Assembly: GCA_020226215.1 (NCBI GenBank)
Contig: CM035233.1
Coordinates: 69,120,831 to 69,184,830, forward strand
Reading direction: 5' to 3'
DNA: 64,000 bases
DNA from: Sindora glabra
Taxonomy: Eukaryota; Streptophyta; Magnoliopsida; Fabales; Fabaceae
Part shown: positions 11,282-22,475 of the stretch, in pieces
Layout of the letters: each line of letters opens with the position of its first letter
Position numbering within the stretch: the first letter of the stretch is position 1
Position numbers and translations under genes: made by a program
Notes under the pieces: generated by a model
What the model saw: only the letters and a program-made list of their open reading frames with translations
Databases searched by the model: none
What the model was told of the DNA's origin: nothing

Positions 11282-13400
11282 GATTTTAATGCATGTAACT
11301 TATTCAGATTAATTTGTAGGTCATTTAATATTTTGAGATACATTAGCAGCTAGCTATTGTCTGTTGTACTTTAAATTTTTGTATTCTAGAACCTCACAAT
11401 TTTAGTAGATTTTCATGCGCTTATTTGGCAAGACCTGTAACGGTTGAGTGCTGGCTTTATTGTAGCTTTTCAACGCAAATTTGGTTCTCGAGTGCCGGTC
11501 TCCGCCGTTGGGAGTTTCATCTGAGCAACACCATTTTTGTTTATTTTGACAAAACTATAATGCATCAATTTGCATTCAATTTAAGATGGCTCAGAGTGTA
11601 AGGAGGCAGGCAAGATGTAAAAATGCCAGGGGCCTTGCCAAATGAAGCTATATCAATGCTGCGCTTGCGCTTGTCGAGACTCCTGAACTGAGCTAAACAG
11701 ACAACACGGGGGCTGAAGCGGAACAGCCAAATAACTTCTGATTTGACATAGGCAATTATATGATTTTTTTTTTTATAATAAGAGTAATAATTTATTTAAC
11801 ATATGCATGTATTTGAATTTAAGATATAATTGACACAAGTACAGTATTATCTGAGAGTGAAGTTTTCATCTTATCATTAGATATAAATTGATATTCTTTT
11901 ATATTAATCCTACGATTTTTAGAATAAAGTAAGGAACGATATTATTGGACAACTTATCTTGATAATCATATTTGTAACTCTATCTAATTGTGAAATCAAC
12001 TATGATATTACAATAGTATACGAAATTTATATTCAAAATTAGATGTGATCTTACTATTTTTACATAATAATTAATATTGCTCAACTTTTCCATATCAATT
12101 TGAAAAAGTAAAAGAGAGCTTATTTAGATGATGATTAGTAAATTTTTAATTCAAAATGATCTATAAAACTTCATTAAAGATTCAGAAGTTCTTTCCCCTT
12201 CAAAATTTAAAACTCAAGAAGGTTTCATACCTACAACTTATGACAAGACCGAAAAGGGCATTATGACTGAACAATCATCTTTATTAGTTGAACAAAATTT
12301 TAAATTGAAGATTGTGATAGTTTGCACTATTGTCGTGATTTATGACCAAAATGATAGTAACAAACAAAAGCCAATCGTCAAATTTAAGAAATATTCCCTC
12401 ATTAGGCAAATTACACTATTACCCTCATGGTATGGCTGATTGGATGTAATAAAATTGAATAAAAATAAGAATAGAATAGGGAGTGGGAATGGAATAAAAT
12501 AAAATAAAAATAATATCATCATTTTTCATATAAAAATATACAAGTTTCTACGCTTTATTTTATTTTTAATTTATGAGTATTATTGTTATATACAATTTTT
12601 TTATTTCATTCTATCAAAAATTTGTTATACTAAATATAAAAATAGAATAGAATATTTATTTCATTCCTTATCTTACTGGCATGCCAAACATAATCATAGA
12701 ATAATTATTTTACTTCGTTTTTATTTCATTTTTATTTCCATTTTATTTCATCTAATGAAACATGCTCTCAGAGAGTGAAATTAATTGCTTAGTTGTGTTG
12801 TGAGGATTTACAATTACCGGACTATATTTACACCGGCAATATACAGTACATTGTCACATATCTTACTTCTCTCTCTCTCTCCAATGTACTTTGAAATAAC
12901 AAATGTACAAAAATATGAAATATTAGTCAGCGAATCATATGCAACCGACAATACAACTACTCGGTGGATAAAAGAAATACAATTCTCGTGGAGACGTAAC
13001 ACATGAAGTCACCCTGTATACGCTCCATATTAACTTTTTAAAATTAAAGTAGTAGTTATTTTACATTCAGATAATAACCTTTTTAAATTTAAATAATAAG
13101 ATTAGTAAAATATATTTCACTTTTCATTAAAAAAATTACTATCTAGAAAAATTACTGTGAAAAGGCCTGCCTACCTGTGTTTGGCTTTTTTCAAATAAAT
13201 ATAAATCCTTTTTGTAAATTGAAACCCAACTTAATTAAGGAGCTCAAATTACTGTGCTTTACATCAATTAATCTAGAGAATAAGGGGTCCCACTGGGCGC
13301 TTTGAAAATGTAGTCAAAGTTCGTGGATCATAATGTGGTGGATGGAAAACAACAAGCTTAGAGATGGATTTCCGAACGTTACCCATAGCGGCTGTATCTG
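11282..13400. other. RanGAP 3' UTR and intergenic spacer
   Basis: About the first 250-450 bases are probably 3' UTR. The rest shows no coding frame. An AT-rich block with AATAGAATA-type words on both sides (about 12430-12770) looks MITE-like, but I could not define its ends. A short CT run lies near 12866-12881. Confidence 0.6.
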
Positions 13401-13403
13401 CAT

Positions 13404-13414
13404 CTATTTAAAAT
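13404..13414 (+). promoter_or_regulatory. TATA-like element of the coiled-coil gene
   Basis: CTATTTAAAAT lies about 100 bases upstream of the ATG at 13513, compatible with a transcription start near 13440. Confidence 0.4.
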
Positions 13415-13445
13415 CCTCATTCACCAAAGTCACTTTTAAAATAAC

Positions 13446-13456
13446 TAGCCGTTGAG
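13446..13456 (-). promoter_or_regulatory. MSA-like element near the transcription start
   Basis: Read on the minus strand this is CTCAACGGCTA. It matches the mitosis-specific activator consensus YCYAACGGYYA at 10 of 11 positions, including the AACGG core bound by three-repeat MYB factors. It is a single copy, so its meaning is tentative. Confidence 0.3.
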
Positions 13457-13512
13457 CTTACATCTCCTCTTGACTATCTCACGAACTCTGTCTCAGAGGC
13501 AAACAAAGGCCA

Positions 13513-15052
13513 ATGGCAACCTCAACGGAAACACCATCTCCTGTCCTTGTCAAACAGGTTTTGTTCTTCTTCTACTCTAATTATCCCCTGATTCAGATTT
13601 CCGTGTTTTCCGATGCGATGATAAAGTTTTCATCTCTGCGACGATAGGATGGTGAAAGCTTGGTGCGTTGTTCTTCAGTGTTCAGCCCATCGTCCGATCA
13701 ACGTTTCTGGAGCAATCTCCGCAGCAGAGTCAACAAGCTTCTCGAAGAACGTGAAAGCAAAATCTCAAACGGGGAAGATACATCTGGTCGCACCTCTAGG
13801 GTGAGTTTCGGCTGGTATCTGAATAAGTATTAAATTTTGATTAGATTCTGTAAGATGGTTGAAAAACAAACTAATAGGGTATGGAGATTTGATTTGTAGG
13901 AAGAAAACTCTAAGAGATTGAAGGAAGATTCTTTAATGCTGATCAGAGGGTTTGATTCTGTTGCCCACACTCTGTCTCAGCTATCAAACAATTTAGACAA
14001 CGCCTTACAGGTATAATTTCAGTCTCAAATTGAGCAATTTTCATGAGAATGGATGTTAATACGCTGGATAATTGAAAAGAAAAACTACGTAGAATTGCAG
14101 AGAAAACAGGATATTTAATTGGGATATATAGTGTTTTCTCTGAAACAGGGAGCGAGAGGATTGGCGGATCCACCCTCGTTGACTGACATATTCCAGAGCA
14201 AGTTTGATAAATCAGAAAGTAAGGACGAGAATTCAGGAGAAGAAGAGAATGAGGATTCCAGGAAAGGGATCAAAAGGAAGTTTGATCCTAACGATTTCTC
14301 CGAGGATCAAGCAAGTGAATCACAAAAGGCAAATGAGCAAAGATTAAAAGTTGGGAACTTAAAGAAAGCAAAAAATGTGGGTATTTTTGCATGTGTTTGT
14401 TATTTTCATAATTGTCTGTACTGAATACAATACCAAAGTTACAGCACGACGTTGCCTTTTTTTGTCCTTAATAGATTGCAATTTCAATGGCAACAAAAGC
14501 AGCTTCCCTAGCAAGAGAATTGAGGTCTATCAAGTCGGATTTATGCTTCATGCAGGAAAAATGTGCTCTGCTTGAAGAAGAGAACAGGAGGCTGCGTGAT
14601 GGATTTGATAAAGGAATAAGGCCCGAGGAAGATGATCTGGTAGGGACTATTTAATGAATGTTGTTGAGAATTGCTAAATAATGATGTGTTTGAATTAGAG
14701 CACGCCAATGACATTGTGGAGCTTAATGATGCAGGTGAGGCTTCAACTGGAAGCGCTTCTTGCGGAAAAATCTAGACTGGCCAGTGAAAACGCAAATCTC
14801 ACAAGAGAAAACCAATGCCTCCACCAGCTCGTGGAATATCACCAGCTTACCTCACAAGACCTTTCTGCATCCTATGAGCAGGTCATCCAGGGGCTGTGCT
14901 TGGACTTCTCTTCACCACTGTCAACAAATGCAGGAGAGGGAACTGACGAAGATGTTGATAATGCTGCTGAAAATAAAGAATTTCAGACAAACATAACAAA
15001 TCTCCCTCATATCTCAACTTCACTTGACGATCGCTACCCGGAGGAAGAGTAG
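13513..15052 (+). CDS. Coiled-coil protein of unknown function (339 aa)
   Basis: Six exons (13513-13557, 13648-13800, 13900-14010, 14149-14376, 14475-14639, 14735-15052) have GT-AG borders. Every intron is in phase 0, which strongly supports the model. The start is MATSTETPSP. Residues about 16-65 (DGESLVRCSSVFSPSS, then RFWSNLRSRVNKLLEER) look like the conserved core. A serine/acidic linker with a basic KGIKRKF patch follows (about 104-175). From about 185 to 275 the heptad-rich segment (ARELRSIKSDL, CALLEEENRRLRD, LEALLAEKSRLASENANL) is predicted coiled coil by inspection. The tail is acidic and ends YPEEE. There is no signal peptide or membrane span. I do not recognise a named family. A nuclear or cytoskeletal adaptor would fit, but that is a guess. 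An MSA-like site sits near its transcription start. Confidence 0.85.
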
Positions 15053-16786
15053 ATCTTCAGGCATCTTTTAATCTCTCTGGTATATGTTATATTGGAAGTT
15101 TGTACTCCCATGTAATTGCAATTCCACTGGGAATAATATTATGCAATTTTGATGCCCTGAAAATCAATGCTTCCAGAATTTCCATTTGTATGTCACATGG
15201 GGGAAGGACCAGTTGATCTGGCCTTCATCCATTAAGGATACCTTTCCAGATGAAAGTAGGACATATTTATAAACAGAGTGGGAAAGACAATTTCTCCTGC
15301 ATGGATACAGAGGAGAAATAAGGAAGATAGAAAATAGAATAGAAATTTAGCATGGGGCCACCAATGCTTCCAATTGTGAGGAGAAATAAGAGTGGAAAAG
15401 GGAACTCTTTCTTACCCTCACCCGACTCTAACTTTACCCTACTGAACTTCACAGAATTCACTAAACAAGCAAGCCAGCAACTCCCTTACAGCTTTGCATC
15501 TGGATTTAAGCACATCTCCCTCCGGATGTGCAATTCATTCTCTCTCCAACTTATTTATTGATTTCACTTTGGCAATAATAATAAAATTTATTTTTTAAAT
15601 TAAATTTATCTATCATATTTTTCTTATTTTTAATTATAATAATAATTTTATATACAAAATGACAACTTATTGTAATGAAAAATTCTCAAATGATTAATAT
15701 ATACAAAATGACAATTTATTGTAATATTGAAAATGACAACTTCAAGAACATTATTCTCATTTCAACTCATTAATTCTTCTTCCCCACTTTTCTATTCAGT
15801 CAAAAATAATTTCTCATTTATTTTTTATTCTCAACTTTCTTTTCAACCAAACTAAATGAAAAAAATGAAAATCTTCTTTAATATTATATTTCTTTTTGTT
15901 TATTTCTTTTTATTCATTTTCTTTCTTCCCTTATATCTCCTGCATCCTTAAATACCATTAGGCACAGACCTTTTATGATGGGGCAGACACAGAGAAGAGG
16001 CATTTTTAAAAAAAAACTACTCTCTTCATTTTTTTTAAGTATCATTTAAAAAAAGTTACTCTTATTTATCTATCATCTTAAGAAGTCAATATTGTAATTA
16101 TTATCTTCTTTGAAATATTACTTTTATAATTTAAATAAATATTCAATAAATTTACTCACTAATTGATTTTTAATAAAAAATAAATCAGTAAATTATAATT
16201 CATCTTTCCTAAAATTAAAACTGTTTATTATCCTTTTTAATCTCCATATATTATCCTTAAATGACACTTATAAAGAAACTTAGGAAGTAATATTTTTTGA
16301 ATTAAGCAAAGCAACCGGGGAAATTTGAAACTCAGTATCCATAGAAGAACAGGTGATCATATTCCATTCTCACAAATAATATATTGAAACAAATGTAGTA
16401 CTTTGTGAGAAATTCCTTTACAAACAAATATTAGAGTGCTGAAAATGCCTTGAGTCTCCGTTCCCACGATGACTATGAGATTTATACTATTAAACTTGCT
16501 CATTAAATAGCATAACTTCAAATAAAAAAACACCATAAAATTACTGGAGAAACTAGATGAATCATTTGCCAAGTCACAAGCAGCACACAAACCATTCCTA
16601 GCTTCCTATTAAGTACTCCAAACAGGTTCAAATAACAAATTAAGCAAAGATAATTACATACTAAATCACACAAAAGACTTTAGCAGGTTATGTGCACATG
16701 TATTTCAAGTATTTTAGTTTTAGGATGTACATAAGAGAATGCAGCACTAGCTAAGAGCTGTCAAAATTTTAACAAGCAGCAAGGTT
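15053..16786. other. Convergent intergenic region
   Basis: The 3' ends of two convergent genes face each other here. About 15053-15200 is probable 3' UTR of the plus-strand gene, and about 16690-16786 is that of the minus-strand gene. Between them is AT-rich DNA with a Stowaway-like MITE (16020-16287). The short frames at 15267-15561 overlap on both strands and look spurious. Confidence 0.6.
16020..16287. mobile_element. Stowaway-like MITE (Tc1/mariner type)
   Basis: The element starts CTCTCTTCATTTT. Its right end, read in reverse complement, is CTTCCTAAGTTTC, and both arms continue into a shared AAGTRTCATTTAA block. TA dinucleotides flank it at 16018-16019 and 16288-16289, the mariner-type target duplication. 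Its length is 268 bp and it has no coding capacity. Confidence 0.7.
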
Positions 16787-18640
16787 TCAGTCGCTTCCAC
16801 TTTCACATTTCTTTCTTTTAGCCGAAACTGCACAAGCATTGCGAATTGCTTCAGTTGATGCATTAACAGCTGCTTCAGTAGTTTTTGACAAATTGGAAAT
16901 CACAACATAATCCTTCATTTTCTCCAGAGCTTCAATCAGAATATGACTCTCCTTCTCAAACTACATAGATATAGCATCAAAATTAAATTATATCACTCGT
17001 CAGAGACATTAATAACATGTAGGGCCTTTATCACTCTAAAAATATGCACACGAATCATAACCGCATGCATTAAGTAGCATGATTGAATAAGAATATTCAG
17101 TAATAATAGAACTCAAGCTAGTGAGAGTGAGACTAAAGTAAAAGTACTGGGGCAACATTTTTGTGTAAGCAGTATTACAACATACCACTTCAACTTTACC
17201 AAGAGCATTTTCTAGCTTTCCAAAGAGTTGCTTATTTTCATCTGTTAAAGCTTCAAGCTGCATTTATACAAGAAAGTCAAGAGTAGTATGACACAAACAC
17301 GGCAAAGATTCAAACCCACTAAACACAGGAAAAAGAAAAGGGAAAATAGTAAGTGAAAGAGAACCTTCTTCTGAGAATCAATGTACATGCTCCTGTAACT
17401 GATTGAAGCTGAGGATGGGGTTTCATGTGAGCCAATATTTTCATCCACCTGTTTAATTGTGTAACACGTGAGTTAATGATGCATGCCAATCAGTTGCAAG
17501 AAAAATACAATAGCACAAGGTTTATAGTTTAAATTTATCAAGCACCTTGGATTGCAATGATTCTATGATCTTCTCGTGAACTTCTAATCTCTGTAAGATG
17601 TACTCAACTTTTTCTTCCAAGCTGTTTCCACTCAACTTTACCATTGGCTCAGGCAATGCTTTTTGAATTTCAGGAACTGGTTCATCTTTCCCAAATTCAC
17701 CGACAGTTAGATCCTCAACTAATGGCTCAGTTCCATGGTTAGAGGTATGCATGACAGTGACAACTGCCCTTTTAATCCGCTCCGATCGCCTAACAGCAGT
17801 CATATTGCATTTGGATTTTTTCCATCTTGATTTGGTAGACATGTCTTGCAGTTTGGATCGTGGGGTTAATGTTTCAGGCTGTGATTTTACTTTCTCCACC
17901 AAAACCGGGGTTGATGTTTCAGGCTGTGACTTTTCTTTCTCCACCAAAAGTTTTGTGTTTCCTCCAGACACCAGTTCAACCCTCTCCAAGAAGAAGGGCT
18001 CTGTATTTTCAGTCTAAAACCAGAGTAAAAGTAGTGGTAAGAGAACATATTTCAGAACTAGGATCAGTTACTACTTGATCATATAACTGTAAAACTTGCT
18101 TACTCTAGTAGCAACACTGACTAAGTAAATCAAACACCTGTCTAGCACATCTCACTTTATAACACAAACTAGAAATGTAGAAAACATGGCAAACCTAATA
18201 AGATACTTAACATTGTAAACCAGTGTTCCATTGAACCAGCTAATTGTTTAACCTGATCATAATCATGCCGACATTTTTCCCTGACGTTCCAATATTCCTC
18301 TCATGTCTACTCATATCTTTTAAGCTCTAAAACCCCAATCAAAACCCTAAGTCAATCGAGTTTCCACATGTAGACTAGAAAGTAGTTTTAAAGCAGGAGA
18401 AAACACCCAATGCAGCAACCAAGGAAACATTAAGAACATGGCCAATATCACACAGAAAAAAAAAAAATTACATAAACTACTCAAATAAGAAATCTTCCAT
18501 GGAAGAATCAGAAGACCACACCGGACACGCTAACATTGAACACAAATTTCATCAGTGAAGATTGAAGAATAAGATAGTATTTCTTTCTCTACCATGGGAC
18601 ACTTTTCGAGAAGCTTGACGGCATTGGGTTTTCGACCCAT
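16787..18640 (-). CDS. Unrecognised coiled-coil protein (about 281-300 aa)
   Basis: Minus-strand exons read downward: 18640-18593 (or to 18542), 18013-17546, 17448-17365, 17257-17186 and 16960-16787 with stop TGA. The four 3' exons are joined by good phase-0 GT-AG introns. The first exon (MGRKPNAVKLLEK) has two phase-0 donor options: after CCCATG at 18593 (GTAGAG) or after TGT at 18542 (GTTCAA). The former is the better splice site. The protein has a repeated segment (LVEKEKSQPETSTP, then LVEKVKSQPETLTP, about residues 36-65), a basic stretch with RRSERIKR, and a C-terminal half of heptad-like helices (EEKVEYILQRLEVHEKIIES; LEALTDENKQLFGKLENAL; ESHILIEALEKMKD). It ends in AKRKKCESGSD, a possible nuclear signal. 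No family is recognised; a nuclear location is inferred from the basic motifs. Confidence 0.72.
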
Positions 18641-18889
18641 TTCGTCTCCCCCAGGGACGAGGCGAAGCAGAACGAACTGAAAAAACGAAGCGCCTGTATC
18701 AACCCAACGAGACAGGTCTGCTACTGCTATCAAGGCAGTGTGCGTTGTGGAAGGGAGAAGGAGAACAAGGGGGTGGCAGTACACGTGGAACCATGTTCCT
18801 GTATCCAATCAAATCAACGCAGCTTGAGGGAGTGGGGCCGCTAATTACTCAAAGTTTGTAAAAATACAAAGAGCCCCTTTGACAATAAG

Positions 18890-19285
18890 TCAATTAAAAA
18901 TTGGCTCTTAAAAACTTGAAAATCACAATTATATTATATTTGAAATTAGTATTTATAATTAATTATTTTATTAAATTATATAAATTTTTATAAATAAAAA
19001 TTATATTTTAATTTATTTCATTATTTTTATATGTAATTTTTTTAATTCAATTTAAATATTTAATTAAAATTTTATATATCTCATTTAATTTAATATATAA
19101 TAACTAAAATTTTATATTAAAAAATTATGTGTAAAAATAATGAAATAAATTAATATTATAATTTTATAAAAATTTATATATTTTAATAAAATAATTGATT
19201 AAATATATGATAAATATTATTTTTATATTTTGTAAAATTTAAAAGATAAAATTTAGTTATTTGAAATAATTTAAAAACTTGTTTT
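18890..19285. mobile_element. Foldback element, family A (small copy)
   Basis: The left arm (about 18890-19035) and right arm (about 19105-19285) are reverse complements with mismatches. The clearest shared block is AATTTATTTCATTATTTTTA. The core contains TTATGTGTAAAAATAATGAA, also seen in diverged form in the elements at 32911-34888 and 35272-35791. It has no coding capacity. Confidence 0.6.
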
Positions 19286-20612
19286 ACATTTTCCACTAAA
19301 TTTTTTTTCTCAATCTGAGATGAGAAAGATAGAGATTAACCAAATCAACGTGGTAACAAAGCAAGATAGAAATAGATTGTTTTCATGCGGTTCCTTTCTT
19401 GGGATCTTATCATTTGCCACGTATCTGCTTCAAACATGCTTGTGGAACAATTTAGGGCTGCCCTTCTTGACCCAAATTTTATTAATTGCGTCTTCAAGGA
19501 TCGGTTGCTTTGCAATACTAGGGTCGGTATGTTTCGAGGGGAAATAGACTGGATTTACAATCTGTAATCTCTCTTTGGCAACAGTGGATGGATCGTAATT
19601 CGTAATACATGTTTAGGAAGCAAAGCTGTTTACCTTGTATTTTTGTTAAAAGGAATTATGCATTATGGTAAGATTGTTCAAATTCTTTTAACTAGCATGT
19701 GAGAGTTCCAAATTTAGAATGACTTAGCATAATACAAAATATTGAATAAAATTATAAAAAATTTTAATAATTATATTTAATGACTTAAAATGTATTACGG
19801 TATTCCGAATTTGAAATTTCTTGAGGTGCTATAGAATTTCCTTGGATAGCAAAATATTCTTTATGAAAAAAACTTGCTGAGTGGCAATTTCCTTTTCGTG
19901 GGCTTGTAAAAATCAATGTTATAATAATCTTGGCCTTGGTGGTTTTGGGGGTCTTGGAAGGGGTGAAAGGGGCAGATAATTTGCTGGTTTTTCTTGCTTT
20001 TTGGCATGGTTTCTATTACGAATGCTGGAGGGTCGACTATTTCATTTGTTTTGGAGTTTGCTAAAGATAAACGGTATACAAAGTTGTTATTGAAACATAT
20101 TCTTGATATGTTTTTAACTTTGCTAATTTACAAGTATGTGAAATCACTTATTAAAGATTTACAGCTTGTCCTATTTATAAACTATTTTATTTGGATTTAA
20201 TTCATAAAATTAGCGAATCAGTTTCTTTAATTATTAATATATTTATGAATAATATGTATATGTATATAGCTTTAATTAGGTTATTAAACAATTTTAAATT
20301 TTAAAAAAACTTTAACTTGTTAAATAATTTAAAAGTTTTATTTATATAAATAAATTTTTAGATAAATTAATATGTTATATTAAATTTTCTTAATAAGTCA
20401 AATTGAGCTGCAACTTTAATTTTATACAAACTAATAAATCAAGCTTAGAATAATAATTTAACGATAAGATCGGGTTAATGTAAGAAACAATCTAGATACT
20501 AGTCACAAAATAAAGAAAAAGATTTGGCCTTTCCCCTTTCACTTTGGTTGAGATCCTTCTAGTAGATACTATTGTTGTCTGTTTTATTCCTAAGTTGTGT
20601 TATTTTGTTTTA

Positions 20613-20858
20613 GACAAGATTATAAATTTTATTTTTACAATGATAAGATGGTTTTAAAATTATATTAAATGGTTAATTTTAAATAATAATTCGTATAGAT
20701 GATTTTATTTTTTAATATAAATATTTAAAAACAAAATTCTATTTATAGAATTATATAAAAAATGAAATTATCTATATAAATTATTATTTATAAATGAAAT
20801 TAATAAATTAATATAATTTAAAAAATTTTTGATTAGCACTTTATAATTTTATGGTAAA
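20613..20858. mobile_element. Foldback MITE, family B (copy 1)
   Basis: About 246 bp folding on itself. The left arm has AAATTATATTAAATGG and TATAGATGATTTTATTTTTT; the right arm carries their complements with mismatches. The left end reads GACAAGATTATAAATTTTAT, nearly the same as the start of the element at 54841. Borders are approximate. Confidence 0.55.
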
Positions 20859-21164
20859 TATTAATATTTTTATTTTATATTTATTTCTTTTCTTATTTCT
20901 CACCTAAAAGAAAAGGAAGAAAAAGACCACTATTAGATTAAAAGTAGGATACCACAAATTATTCCATTTCTCCCTTCATTAGGTGTGCAAATATTTCGTG
21001 ATTAAATTTTCGATAGAGACTTTTGGGGTACTCAGTGAAGATAAAATTATTTAAAATTTTAAATTTGTAGGCATAACATATTTCAACAAACTAAAAATAT
21101 ATACAATCAAAATAATTAATTTACTTATCATAAAAAGAGCTATTGCTTAATTTTTATCTTTTTG

Positions 21165-21978
21165 ACTTAAATATACTTTTGATTTTGCTGTTATACAAAT
21201 TAGACGAGTTTGATCTCCTAAAAATGAAAAATCGATTTTGATCCTTCAAAAAGTTAAATCAACTCACATTTAATCTATTTCGTCAATTCTCCAAGGAATC
21301 TGTTAAAAGTGAAAGATGGAAATCTACTTTGGGATACTTGGACCCATTACCCATTAATAAAAACGTTGAATTTGTGTTATCAGTAAAATATCTTCTTTAA
21401 ATTTTAAAATTAAATTTTATGACATGTTATAAAAACTGAATGCAAGCTTTAAAAGAAAATTTGAAACTAAATGTAAAAAGTCTAGAGAAAAATTGAAACG
21501 AAATACAAAAAGCTTTAAAATGGGTTTAGTGTCGTAAAATAAATCATTGTCGAACATCTTCAATTGGATCCCATCGTTGCCTCTGCCACGTTTAGTGACG
21601 GCGGAGGAGTTTCCATTTTAAAGCTTTTTGTATTTAGGTTCAATTTTTAGTTATAGGTTTTTTTACATTTAATTTTAATTTTTCTTTCTAAACTTTTTAC
21701 ATATAGATTTTATATTATTTCATATAATTTAATTTAATAATTTCAAGAAAATATTTGATTAATAGCACAACCTTAACGTTTTTACTAATGTGTAATGGAT
21801 GGGTCCGAAAATGCCATGATGGATTTTCATCATCACAATGGTAGATCCATTGAAAATTTAATGGAATGGATTAAATGCGAGTTGAATTAACTTTTTAAAA
21901 GATAAAAATGGATTTTGCATTTTAAAAGAATCAAACTTGCTCAATTTGTATATTAAAAGAATTAAAAGTGTATTTAAA
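21165..21978. mobile_element. Foldback element with arms of about 360 bp
   Basis: The left arm (21165-21523) and right arm (21613-21978) are imperfect reverse complements throughout. Outer ends are TTAAATATACTTTT and AAAAGTGTATTTAA; inner ends are AAATACAAAAAGCTTTAAAA and its complement. The 89-bp loop is less AT-rich. It has no coding capacity. The long terminal inverted repeats suggest a MULE-like foldback, but I could not identify a target duplication. Confidence 0.68.
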
Positions 21979-22475
21979 TATATTTTTTGGGATCAAATCA
22001 GTTTTTTTTTTTAGTATCTTCCCTCTCACTTTTTTCTTTTTCACGTTGAAGGAAAATGAATTGAATTTAAAACTTCAAGCATATTGCATTCCCATTAATT
22101 GATAGATTATCTTCTAATAACTTATCTTACCTTTTAGGAGATGTTTTACTATCTCTATCTCTCTTTCCTTTGTTTAAACCAAACAAGGCAAATATGTCAA
22201 TTAATTACATTTATTTACGAAATAATCAAATCTTTAACGAGTGTTGGCAGTAATTGTCATTTGTCACCTACTCGAAGGAGTGGGCCTATGGTTGCAGAGC
22301 AGGACCCTTCATAGTCAGTCCATTCGTTTCAATTTCAAACTAAAACGGATAAGAAGATAATATTCAGATTTCGCATTTCAGACACACCAATAGCTCTGTT
22401 TTGTAGACCAAAACATCCATTCCTTCATTGTTGTCCTGAAAGACATTCTCTTATCCTTTCTCATCCCCCAAATCC

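Larger units (their letters stand above)
18641..22475. other. Gene-free spacer with foldback elements
   Basis: This region lies between the divergently oriented minus-strand gene and FZL. It holds three inverted-repeat elements (about 18890-19285, 20613-20858 and 21165-21978). The ORFs at 19320-19567 and 19994-20200 are short, overlap in different frames and resemble no family I know. About 22250-22475 is probably FZL promoter and 5' UTR. Confidence 0.6.

Noticed and set aside
17751..18078. Plus-strand ORFs with repeated VSGCDFxFSTK
   Set aside because: They mirror the repeated KSQPET coding segment of the minus-strand exon.
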